A stretch of 6,137 bases of DNA from an uncultured Lachnospiraceae bacterium (GTDB lineage: Bacteria > Bacillota > Clostridia > Lachnospirales > Lachnospiraceae): contig CAJOPP010000187.1 in NCBI GenBank assembly GCA_905236365.1, positions 1 through 6,137 of the forward strand, in the 5' to 3' direction. Position numbers and translations under genes: made by a program. The notes below the pieces were generated by a model. The model saw only the letters and a program-made list of their open reading frames with translations. It was not told the DNA's origin and ran no database searches. Below, in pieces: positions 1 to 6,090 of the stretch (positions within the stretch are counted from its first letter, which is position 1; every line of letters begins with the position of its first letter).

Positions 1-707
1 AAACCGTCAATTTTCTTTATCATCTCGTCTAACATAATGGTTCCGGTAACAATATGACCGATTAACTGTCCCTCATCCGTATAATCATTTTCCGGAAAAG
101 CAGAAATCTCATTCATCTTGCCAATATCATGACAAAGTGCCGCCGTGATCAATAAATCGCGATTGATCACCGGATAATTCTTTGCATAAAAATCACAAAG
201 CTTTGCAACAGAAAGACTATGTTCCAACAATCCTCCGGCAAAATTATGATGCATAGTCTTTGCTGCCGAATGCACCTTAAACTTCTTTACAAACTCAGGA
301 TCATCGGTAAATACCATCTGCAGGAGCTGATGCATATGGGGTTCTTTTACTGTATGAATCATCGTAACCAGTTCATCATACATCTCATCCAGATTCCGTT
401 TCGAACATGGCATATAATCAACCGGATCATACTCCCCTTCCGAAGCTTTACGTACTCTTCGAATATTCAACTGCAATGCTCCCTGAAAACTGATAACCTG
501 TGCATCCACCTGTATGTAATCCATGGATTCAAAATGTCCAATCCCATTTGACAGATCCCAAACCTTTCCATCTATCGAACCGGTCTTATCATGCAGTTGC
601 ATCGAATAATAGTTCTTGCCAGCCTTCGTCTGCAATGTTCTCTTGTCCTTACACAAATAAATGGAGGAAATCATATCTCCTTCTCTCAACTCTTTAATAA
701 ATCTCAT
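1..707 (-). CDS. yhaM: YhaM-family 3'-5' exoribonuclease (HD domain), 3' part outside window
   Basis: This open frame runs off the left edge without a stop: 235 codons plus two bases are visible, against about 314 residues for the Bacillus subtilis protein. Residues 1-90 form an OB-fold nucleic-acid-binding domain (MRFIKELREGD, then a DKTGSIDGKVWD strand). From about residue 145 an HD phosphohydrolase domain begins, with a His at 163 in LLEHS, the diagnostic His193-Asp194 pair in CHDIGK, and His218 in GHIV; these bind the catalytic metals. In this family the OB plus HD layout makes a cytoplasmic exoribonuclease that trims single-stranded 3' ends of RNA and can also attack DNA. I chose the ATG at 707 because the family typically begins M-x-F-I. 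An in-frame ATG at 749 would add 14 basic residues but has no ribosome binding site. The gene lies 72 bp after the kinase gene with no terminator between, so it may be the last visible member of that transcript. Family assignment is firm; the operon is inferred. Confidence 0.93.
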   Translation of the reverse strand, partial: MRFIKELREGDMISSIYLCKDKRTLQTKAGKNYYSMQLHDKTGSIDGKVWDLSNGIGHFESMDYIQVDAQVISFQGALQLNIRRVRKASEGEYDPVDYMPCSKRNLDEMYDELVTMIHTVKEPHMHQLLQMVFTDDPEFVKKFKVHSAAKTMHHNFAGGLLEHSLSVAKLCDFYAKNYPVINRDLLITAALCHDIGKMNEISAFPENDYTDEGQLIGHIVTGTIMLDEMIKKIDG

Positions 708-737
708 ACTTCTTTTTGACAGTTGCCTGTCTCTCCT
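708..737 (-). promoter_or_regulatory. yhaM ribosome binding site with a hairpin in the spacer
   Basis: On the minus strand AGGAG (737-733) is followed by a perfect 5-bp hairpin, GACAG-GCAA-CTGTC (731-718), whose loop is a GNRA tetraloop, then ten A-rich bases and the ATG at 707. The linear distance from Shine-Dalgarno to start is 25 nt, too long for normal initiation. If the 14-nt hairpin forms, the effective distance falls to about 11 nt. Folded spacers of this kind are known from some phage T4 genes. An alternative is initiation at the in-frame CTG at 722, 10-11 nt after the AGGAG. The sequence layout is certain; the mechanism is inference. Confidence 0.55.
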
Positions 738-759
738 TTTTTTATTCATATATATTTTA

Positions 760-771
760 TGATGCGACAAA
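760..771 (+). repeat. Left copy of a 12-nt inverted repeat flanking the two-component genes
   Basis: The plus strand reads TGATGCGACAAA here, in the gap between the kinase stop and yhaM. The exact reverse complement is at 2973-2984, in the gap between mutS2 and the response regulator. The match stops at 12 bases on both sides. It could be an operator, a long-range RNA pairing site, a trace of an insertion, or chance. Confidence 0.4.
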
Positions 772-779
772 CTACACGG

Positions 780-2216
780 TTATCCTATCTGATTGCTATC
801 TCGTTTCTTTTCTTTCGCTAAGGAGAAAATGAATTCACTTCCAACTCCTTCCGTACTGATCAGATTGATGTTCTCACCATGTGCTTTCACAATTTCCTTT
901 GTAATTGCCAATCCCAATCCTGTTCCCTTTTTATCTTTTCCCCTCGACGCATCAGTCTTGTAAAATCGTTCCCATACTTTATTCTGCTTACTCTTTTCAA
1001 TTCCAGGACCTTCATCTTTGACCGAAACAAAAATTTTATCATTTTTCTCATCTACCGTAATCGTTATCTTGCTATTTTCCGGACTGAACTTGATGGCATT
1101 ATCTACCAGATTATTAATCACCTGACCAATCTTCATACGATCCGCATAAACTGTCGTATCTTCAGCACGGCATTTAAGCCGCAGATCAATATGTTTGCTC
1201 TCACATTGCCCCTCTACGGTATTTCGTGTCTCCCGAATCACATCCACAATATCAAAGTTTTGACATTTTAATGTCAATTCATGATTATCAAATTCATTCA
1301 ACTCCAAAAGACCACTTGTCAGTTTCGTCAGACGTCCTGCCTCATTTAATACAATATTAAGATAACGCTCATATTTTTCTGCCGGAATCGTACCATCCAA
1401 CATCGCTTCCAGATATCCTTTGATTGAAGTTAGCGGAGAGCGAAAATCATGGGAGATATTGGCAATAAAGTTTCTACGGTATTCTTCCATCCTACTCAGT
1501 TCCATTGCCATATATTCCAGTGAATCTGATAATTCTCCAATTTCATCCTTTCGTTTTACTCCGGTTTTAATATCAAAATTGCCCTTCGCATACTCTCTTG
1601 CAGCATTATTTAACTTCGCAATCGGTCGAATCACTGTTGTTGACAGGTAAGCGAGGACAAGCCCTACCAGCAGCATCATGACCACAAATGGCATATACAA
1701 AACATCCAACATATCACTCTGAATCTTCTCCACTTCCGTCAATGCCGTGTGAAGAATCAAATATCCCCGTAATTCATCATCTTTATAAATCGGAATCCCA
1801 ATGCTGATCATCGTATTATTGAAAATATCATAAAAAGTTCCTGTTTGTGTAAAGCCCTTATCCAATTTGATTTCCTTATCCAGACTTCGAATATTTTTAG
1901 GAATATTACTGTACTGCTGTTCATTCGAAGCTATAATCAGGTCTCCATCCTCAGAGAAAAACCACACATTCGCTTTCAATGTATCTTCAAATTCATCAAA
2001 TTGCATCTGCAGGTATTCCAGAGTCATGGTTCCCTTTAAATAAGAAAATATCGACTGCTCTGAGAGCAGTGTAGCATCATTCATTAAATTATTCTGTTTT
2101 TCCTGAATTAAAGCCCGCTGGGTACCGTAAGTAGTATAACTTGCAAGACCAATACAAACAACGATCAACAATACCATAATGATCAGGATCATGTTATCCA
2201 TAAATGTACGTTTCAC
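780..2216 (-). CDS. Membrane sensor histidine kinase (HAMP, HisKA, HATPase)
   Basis: This 478-residue two-component kinase has the standard order of domains. A transmembrane helix (about 8-28) is followed by an extracytoplasmic sensor region (about 29-172), a second helix (about 174-195), a HAMP linker (about 196-246), HisKA with phospho-acceptor His256 in ISHDFRSPL, and an ATPase domain. The ATPase domain has its N box at 368-373 (NNLVDN), G1 at 401-405 (DEGPG), F box at 415-419 (WERFY) and G2 at 431-435 (GTGLG), so all catalytic motifs are intact. The sensor region contains VWFFSEDGDLIIAS and a later GIPIYKDDELRGYLIL strand, resembling extracellular PAS/Cache-type folds, but no ligand can be named. 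The start is a GTG (2214-2216) with GAGGA seven bases upstream; the next in-frame ATG is residue 6. It lies 14 bp after the response regulator, its presumed phosphotransfer partner. The organisation resembles PhoR/ResE-type kinases, but orthology to either is not supported. Confidence 0.95.
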   Translation of the reverse strand: MKRTFMDNMILIIMVLLIVVCIGLASYTTYGTQRALIQEKQNNLMNDATLLSEQSIFSYLKGTMTLEYLQMQFDEFEDTLKANVWFFSEDGDLIIASNEQQYSNIPKNIRSLDKEIKLDKGFTQTGTFYDIFNNTMISIGIPIYKDDELRGYLILHTALTEVEKIQSDMLDVLYMPFVVMMLLVGLVLAYLSTTVIRPIAKLNNAAREYAKGNFDIKTGVKRKDEIGELSDSLEYMAMELSRMEEYRRNFIANISHDFRSPLTSIKGYLEAMLDGTIPAEKYERYLNIVLNEAGRLTKLTSGLLELNEFDNHELTLKCQNFDIVDVIRETRNTVEGQCESKHIDLRLKCRAEDTTVYADRMKIGQVINNLVDNAIKFSPENSKITITVDEKNDKIFVSVKDEGPGIEKSKQNKVWERFYKTDASRGKDKKGTGLGLAITKEIVKAHGENINLISTEGVGSEFIFSLAKEKKRDSNQIG

Positions 2217-2233
2217 TCTATTATCCTCATCTA
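2217..2233 (-). promoter_or_regulatory. Regulator-kinase junction with Shine-Dalgarno and possible reinitiation start
   Basis: On the minus strand the regulator's TAG stop (2233-2231) is followed directly by ATG, and GAGGA (2228-2224) stands 7 nt before the kinase GTG at 2216. The ATG at 2230 opens a five-codon frame (MRIIE) whose TGA overlaps the kinase GTG as GTGA. The Shine-Dalgarno role is clear and decides the GTG start. Translational coupling between the two genes is a reasonable inference from the 14-nt spacing. Confidence 0.7.
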
Positions 2234-2938
2234 TTTCACTTCAAATTTGTAGCCAATTCCCCAAACCGTCGCAATGGTCCAATTTTTCCCATCGCCTATT
2301 TTTTCGCGAATTCTCTTTACATGAACATCAACTGTCCGCGTATCTCCCATATAATCATATCCCCAGATTTTATCCAGAAGTTGTTCTCTTGTAAACACCT
2401 GATTTGGTCTGCTGGCAAGATAATATAAAAGTTCCAGTTCCTTTGGCGGCATTTCCACAGATTCTCCATTGTAAACAACGGAATATCCCGTAAGATTCAC
2501 AGTCAGACCATCATATTTTACATATTCACTCTGATCTTCCAAATCTGGTGAATGGTAATTCTCTTCCTCGTTACCTGTGCGGCGTAAGATTGCCTGCACC
2601 CTTGCCACTAATTCATTGGAGTCAAACGGTTTTACCATATAATCATCTGCTCCGATCTTAAGTCCCAACACTTTGTCAAACACTTCTCCTTTGGCAGATA
2701 ACATGATAATCGGAACATTACTGCTCTTACGAATCTCTCTGCATACATCATACCCATCGATTCCAGGAAGCATAATATCCAAAAGAATCAAATGCGGACG
2801 ATAGCTTTTGAATTTTTCAATCGCTTCCTCTCCGTTTGCTGCCATCTCTGTATCAAAACATTCTTTTATCAGATACAAAGAAATCAGTTCTGCAATATTT
2901 TCATCATCATCTACAATCAAAATTCTCTTCTTATCCAT
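2231..2938 (-). CDS. OmpR/PhoB-family response regulator
   Basis: This 235-residue DNA-binding response regulator has an N-terminal receiver domain (about 1-120) with the acidic pocket Asp10/Asp11 in LIVDDDE, phospho-acceptor Asp54 in LILLDIMLPG, Ser81 in IIMLSAK and Lys103 in MVKPFD. A variable linker (about 121-137) leads to a C-terminal winged helix (about 138-235) with PPKELELLYYLA, the recognition-helix region RTVDVHVKRIREKI and the closing VWGIGYKF. All phosphorylation residues are present, so it should be a conventional phospho-activated transcription factor. I start it at the ATG at 2938 because AGGAGG lies five bases upstream. An in-frame ATG at 2959 would add seven residues and would place that Shine-Dalgarno inside the coding region. 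It lies 62 bp after mutS2 and directly precedes its cognate kinase. Target genes are unknown, and assignment to PhoP, ResD, WalR or VanR is not justified from sequence alone. Confidence 0.96.
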   Translation of the reverse strand: MDKKRILIVDDDENIAELISLYLIKECFDTEMAANGEEAIEKFKSYRPHLILLDIMLPGIDGYDVCREIRKSSNVPIIMLSAKGEVFDKVLGLKIGADDYMVKPFDSNELVARVQAILRRTGNEEENYHSPDLEDQSEYVKYDGLTVNLTGYSVVYNGESVEMPPKELELLYYLASRPNQVFTREQLLDKIWGYDYMGDTRTVDVHVKRIREKIGDGKNWTIATVWGIGYKFEVK

Positions 2939-2949
2939 ACATTCCTCCT
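2939..2949 (-). promoter_or_regulatory. Consensus ribosome binding site of the response regulator
   Basis: AGGAGG at 2949-2944 on the minus strand is followed by five bases and the ATG at 2938. This fixes the start at 2938 rather than at the upstream in-frame ATG at 2959. I could not find a convincing promoter in the 62-bp gap behind it, so transcription probably enters from mutS2. Confidence 0.85.
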
Positions 2950-2972
2950 GATTATTCATACACTACTTTGCA

Positions 2973-2984
2973 TTTGTCGCATCA
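2973..2984 (-). repeat. Right copy of the 12-nt inverted repeat
   Basis: The plus strand reads TTTGTCGCATCA, the exact reverse complement of 760-771. It lies about 25 bp upstream of the response regulator's Shine-Dalgarno, inside the only gap between mutS2 and the two-component genes. Its position would suit an autoregulatory operator or an RNA pairing site, but the sequence does not resolve which, and chance remains possible. Confidence 0.4.
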
Positions 2985-3000
2985 CGATAACGGCACACTC

Positions 3001-5394
3001 TTACAACTCTACGATTGTGACGCCGGAGTCGCCTTCACCAAATTCTCCAAGCCGGAATGATTTTACATAAGATTGTCGTTTTAAATATTCATGAACTCCC
3101 TTGCGCAGTGCTCCCGTACCTTTTCCATGTACGACCCGTACCTGGTTCAAGTGGGAAAGGCAGGCATCATCCAGATACTTATCCAACTCCATAATTGCTT
3201 CATCTACTGTCATTCCTAACAAATTAATCTCCGGTTTGATGGTCTTTGATTTGTTCACTGCTGCCCGATACTGTGCGGTCTTTTGCTGTTTCGTCTGCTT
3301 CTTCTCTTCCTCTACGATCTCCACATCACTGATTTTCACAGTACTTTGTAAAATTCCCATCTGAACCGTGATTTCTCCCTTCTGATTCGGAAGGGAACGA
3401 ACCGTGCCATCCAGATTCAGACTGATCACATGCACCGCATCACCCAATTTAAAATCAGTAGGCTTATGCTTTGATTTACGAGTCGGTGCCTTATATTCCA
3501 ATTTTCCGTTGACGGCATTTAACTTTTCCCTGATCTCGCTTCGCTCTTTTTCTAACTCTTTATTGCTGACAGTCTGCGGCTTTTTCTCCCAATTATTATA
3601 CTTCCGGATGGAAGCATCGGCAAATGCTTTTGCCTCCTCTAAAATCTCTCTTGCCTCTTCTCTTGCATTCCGCAAAATATCCTGCTTTCGCTGTTCGATG
3701 TGTTCATTCTTGGATGCCAGACGTTCTTTCAGCTTCTGAATCTCTTCTTTGTTCGCAGCAATCTCCTTCTGTTCCTGCTCAATCGTTCGTTTTGACTTTT
3801 CCAAATCCGCCAGAATGGTCTCCATATCAATAGTACTGGTGTCAATCTGAGACTTTGCGCTGTCAATCACCTTGTCAGAAAGTCCCAATTTTTTTGCTAT
3901 GGCAAATGCATTGGATTTCCCGGGAATTCCGATCAGCAAGTGATAAGTCGGACTTAACGTATCCACATTAAATTCACAGCAGGCATTTTCTATTCCATCT
4001 GTTGTCATGGCAAATGTCTTCAGTTCACTATAATGTGTGGTTGCCATACAGCGGATATCCCGATTATGAAGATCATTCAGTATCGCAATTGCCAAGGCGG
4101 ACCCTTCTACCGGATCCGTTCCGCCTCCCAACTCATCAAATAAGACCAGCGTATCTTTCGATGCATGTTTCATGATATATACGATATTGGTCATGTGGGA
4201 CGAAAAGGTACTGAGACTCTGCTCGATACTCTGCTCATCCCCGATATCCGCAAATACATCCCGAAACACCGCAAGTTTTGAACCTTGAAATGCCGGAATA
4301 TGCAACCCCGACTGTCCCATCAGCGTAAACAACCCAAGTGTTTTTAACGATACGGTCTTACCACCGGTATTCGGTCCCGTAATGATCAGCATCGTAAAAT
4401 CATCCCCCAGCCGGATATCGACCGGAACAACGGAATGCTTCTCTAAAAGAGGATGTCTTCCCTGTTTGATCTCTATTATTCCCTGATCATTGAATTCCGG
4501 TTCTGTACCATCATAGGATTTGGCAAATGAAGCTTTTGCAAATATAAAATCAAGCTTCGTCAAAATCTCTACGTCCATCTCAATACTCTCTCTGGAAAGA
4601 GCCACCTGCTCACTTAAGTTTGCAAGGATTTTCTCAATCTCCATATCTTCTCTGGCTGCAAGCTCTTTTAACTCATTATTCAGGTTCACGACTGCCATTG
4701 GTTCAATGAAGAAAGTAGAGCCTGTAGCAGACTGATCATGCACCATTCCCGGAAACTGCCCTTTATATTCGGATTTCACAGGAATACAATACCTTCCGTT
4801 TCGCATGGTCACAATAGAATCCTGCAACATGGACTGGTTTGTCTGCTTGGCAACAATCCCATTCAAAACTTCATGCACCTTGCTGTTCGTTGCCTTGATA
4901 CTGCGTCGGATATCCTTCAATGCCCCTGATGCATCATCAGCAATCTCATCTTCAGAAAGAATACAACGATTGATTTCCCTTGCCAGATGTTCTAACGGCA
5001 TAAGACTCTCAAAATATCCGGTCAGGGAATCCTGTCTCGTGTTCATCCCTGAATCATCCTTATCCTGCACCTGTTCCCCATACTGTCTGGCATTCTCTGC
5101 CACTTTCAAAAGTTTTGCCACATCCAGAAGTTCCGGTATAGACAGCGTTGCTCCAACGGCTGCCCGTTTCATCGCCTCACCAATAGGATACACACCGGAA
5201 AAGGAAAGACTGCCATGCTGATACACTCTAGCCAACGCGTCTCTCGTTTCCTCCTGATTCTTTTCAATCTCAATACGATCCACCGATGGTTTCAAACGTT
5301 CACACATTCTTTTTCCTGCCGGACAGGTTGCAAAACCGGTCAGTTGTTCAATAATTTTATAATATTCCAATACTCGTAATGTTCGCTTATTCAT
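3001..5394 (-). CDS. mutS2: MutS2 ATPase/endonuclease with Smr domain
   Basis: This 797-residue protein is full length for MutS2 (usually about 780-800). After N-terminal core and clamp helices (about 1-290), the ABC-type ATPase domain has Walker A at 340-347 (GPNTGGKT), an STFSSHM signature at about 395-401, Walker B ending in Asp420-Glu421 (LVLFDELGGG) and the H-loop His454 (ATTHYSE). A charged coiled coil covers about 525-625, a small KOW/SH3-like beta domain about 645-695, and a C-terminal Smr domain about 722-797 with HGKGTG at 756-761. It lacks the MutS mismatch-recognition domain, so it is not a mismatch-repair MutS. Family members suppress recombination or, as in B. subtilis (also called RqcU), bind and split collided ribosomes. 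The Smr LDLR-type motif reads INLLG, lacking the Asp and Arg. I start at 5394 because AAGGTG lies nine bases upstream and the product begins MNKRTLRVLEYYKI as in the family. The in-frame ATG at 5418 has no good ribosome binding site. Confidence 0.97.
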   Translation of the reverse strand: MNKRTLRVLEYYKIIEQLTGFATCPAGKRMCERLKPSVDRIEIEKNQEETRDALARVYQHGSLSFSGVYPIGEAMKRAAVGATLSIPELLDVAKLLKVAENARQYGEQVQDKDDSGMNTRQDSLTGYFESLMPLEHLAREINRCILSEDEIADDASGALKDIRRSIKATNSKVHEVLNGIVAKQTNQSMLQDSIVTMRNGRYCIPVKSEYKGQFPGMVHDQSATGSTFFIEPMAVVNLNNELKELAAREDMEIEKILANLSEQVALSRESIEMDVEILTKLDFIFAKASFAKSYDGTEPEFNDQGIIEIKQGRHPLLEKHSVVPVDIRLGDDFTMLIITGPNTGGKTVSLKTLGLFTLMGQSGLHIPAFQGSKLAVFRDVFADIGDEQSIEQSLSTFSSHMTNIVYIMKHASKDTLVLFDELGGGTDPVEGSALAIAILNDLHNRDIRCMATTHYSELKTFAMTTDGIENACCEFNVDTLSPTYHLLIGIPGKSNAFAIAKKLGLSDKVIDSAKSQIDTSTIDMETILADLEKSKRTIEQEQKEIAANKEEIQKLKERLASKNEHIEQRKQDILRNAREEAREILEEAKAFADASIRKYNNWEKKPQTVSNKELEKERSEIREKLNAVNGKLEYKAPTRKSKHKPTDFKLGDAVHVISLNLDGTVRSLPNQKGEITVQMGILQSTVKISDVEIVEEEKKQTKQQKTAQYRAAVNKSKTIKPEINLLGMTVDEAIMELDKYLDDACLSHLNQVRVVHGKGTGALRKGVHEYLKRQSYVKSFRLGEFGEGDSGVTIVEL

Positions 5395-5409
5395 AGTATC
5401 TTTCACCTT
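5395..5409 (-). promoter_or_regulatory. Ribosome binding site deciding the mutS2 start
   Basis: AAGGTG at 5409-5404 is nine bases before the ATG at 5394. The upstream in-frame ATG at 5418 has only AAGAG-like purines next to it and would add eight residues not typical of the family. Confidence 0.7.
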
Positions 5410-5424
5410 GTCATTCAACTCTTA

Positions 5425-5430
5425 ATTATA
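5425..5430 (-). promoter_or_regulatory. Possible -10 box of a mutS2 promoter
   Basis: The minus strand has a perfect TATAAT here, which would place the transcript start near 5418 and leave a leader of about 24 nt before the mutS2 ATG. The -35 is poor: the best is GATACA, 16 bp upstream, matching TTGACA at only three positions. It lies just after the candidate terminator, a sensible place for a separate promoter, but support is weak. Confidence 0.3.
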
Positions 5431-5437
5431 CTCTATC

Positions 5438-5464
5438 AAAAATCCCTGTATCTATTCAACAGGG
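5438..5464 (-). terminator. Candidate intrinsic terminator or attenuator after trmL
   Basis: On the minus strand CCCTGT (5464-5459), a nine-base loop and ACAGGG (5449-5444) form a 6-bp stem, followed by A and five T (5442-5438). This fits a short intrinsic terminator between trmL and mutS2. The stem is short and the T run modest, and the same bases can join two other hairpins, so it could be conditional or leaky. Confidence 0.45.
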
Positions 5465-5509
5465 TTGAACAGATAGAAATCCCTGTCTTTCTTGACAGAT
5501 GTCCCCTGT
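5440..5509. repeat. Cluster of interlocking short repeats between trmL and mutS2
   Basis: The plus strand carries CCCTGT at 5444, 5481 and 5504 and one complementary ACAGGG at 5459-5464. The 10-mer AAATCCCTGT is repeated directly at 5440-5449 and 5477-5486. A 12-bp inverted repeat pairs 5449-5460 (TATCTATTCAAC) with 5464-5475 (GTTGAACAGATA) around a three-base loop. It has one mismatch on the plus strand, which becomes a G-U pair in minus-strand RNA. CTGTC/GACAG (5483-5487, 5494-5498) gives another small hairpin. The 12-bp hairpin and the terminator-like stem exclude each other. It could be a leader regulating mutS2, a complex terminator, or a copy of a dispersed palindromic repeat. Confidence 0.6.
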
Positions 5510-5524
5510 TTGTTGAACTCTTTA

Positions 5525-6016
5525 TTACCACTCATATCGATGGAGTTGTCCCTCCATCTGAAAATTATGAAATCCATTCTGTCGTAATGCCTCATATAAC
5601 ACAATGGCCACAGAGTTCGACAGATTCAGAGAACGAATATCATCCAGCATCGGAATTCTCACGCAGGTACTCTTATTCTCTAATAAGATTTCCTCCGGAA
5701 TCCCTGCACTCTCTTTTCCAAACATAATATAGCAGTCCTCCTCATACTGTACATCCGTATAAGTCTGCTTTGACTTCGTAGTTGCCATATAAATCTTCGC
5801 TCCCGGATTCTTCTCCAGGAACTCCTCATAACTAACATATGTAGTCACGTCCAATTTATCCCAATAATCCATTCCCGAACGCTTGATCATCTTATCATTG
5901 ATCAGAAATCCAAGGGGTTCTATCAAATGTAATCTTGCTCCTGTTGCGACACAGGTTCTTCCAATATTTCCGGTATTAGCCGGCATCTCCGGCTCATGCA
6001 GTACAATGTTGATCAT
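5525..6016 (-). CDS. trmL: tRNA (cytidine/uridine-34 2'-O)-methyltransferase TrmL
   Basis: This 163-residue protein is a minimal SPOUT (trefoil-knot) methyltransferase. Motif 1 is at about 10-21 (EMPANTGNIGRT), motif 2 at 98-107 (MFGKESAGIP) and motif 3 at about 121-146 (IPM, then RSLNLSNSVAIVLYEALRQ), which together build the S-adenosylmethionine-binding knot. Length and motifs match TrmL (YibK/CspR), which acts in the cytoplasm as a homodimer and methylates the ribose of the wobble nucleotide in two leucine tRNAs. There is no added RNA-binding domain, unlike the larger TrmH or RlmB types. I start at the ATG at 6016, with AAAGGA eight bases upstream and the family-typical MINIVLHEPE. The open frame continues to 6115 but would read through the promoter and encode a sequence unlike the family. 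It is the first gene on this strand in the window and has its own promoter. A related SPOUT specificity cannot be excluded. Confidence 0.95.
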   Translation of the reverse strand: MINIVLHEPEMPANTGNIGRTCVATGARLHLIEPLGFLINDKMIKRSGMDYWDKLDVTTYVSYEEFLEKNPGAKIYMATTKSKQTYTDVQYEEDCYIMFGKESAGIPEEILLENKSTCVRIPMLDDIRSLNLSNSVAIVLYEALRQNGFHNFQMEGQLHRYEW

Positions 6017-6030
6017 TTTTCTTTTCCTTT
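6017..6030 (-). promoter_or_regulatory. Ribosome binding site deciding the trmL start
   Basis: AAAGGA at 6030-6025 on the minus strand is eight bases before the ATG at 6016. It sets the start there rather than at 6115, which lies upstream of the likely promoter. Confidence 0.8.
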
Positions 6031-6062
6031 CTAAAAATGCAGACCACTGCTCACTATCTCCT

Positions 6063-6090
6063 ATTATACATGATTTTACGAATTTGTGAA
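6063..6090 (-). promoter_or_regulatory. Sigma-A-type promoter of trmL
   Basis: On the minus strand TTCACA (6090-6085, five of six matches to TTGACA) is followed after 16 bp by a perfect TATAAT (6068-6063). The predicted transcript start is near 6056, giving a leader of about 40 nt before the trmL ATG. The region between is AT-rich. No operator-like repeat is apparent beside it. Confidence 0.7.

Noticed and set aside
219..697. Two overlapping plus-strand open frames (219-551 and 500-697)
   Set aside because: They lie opposite the unbroken YhaM frame, whose OB and HD motifs are clear; the products are compositionally odd.
879..1271. 130-codon plus-strand open frame over the kinase catalytic domain
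   Set aside because: It is antisense to the conserved HATPase motifs and rich in Phe, Ile and Asn, as expected from reversed coding sequence.
2939..3000. Promoter for the two-component genes in the gap after mutS2
   Set aside because: TATGAA and AATAAT are the only -10-like strings; they abut the Shine-Dalgarno and have no matching -35.
4805..5221. 138-codon plus-strand open frame inside mutS2
   Set aside because: It is entirely antisense to a well-supported MutS2 region, has no good ribosome binding site and its Ser-rich product looks like no known protein; a shadow frame.
5395..5418. Eight-residue N-terminal extension of MutS2
   Set aside because: The ATG at 5394 has a better-placed AAGGTG and gives the family-typical N-terminus.
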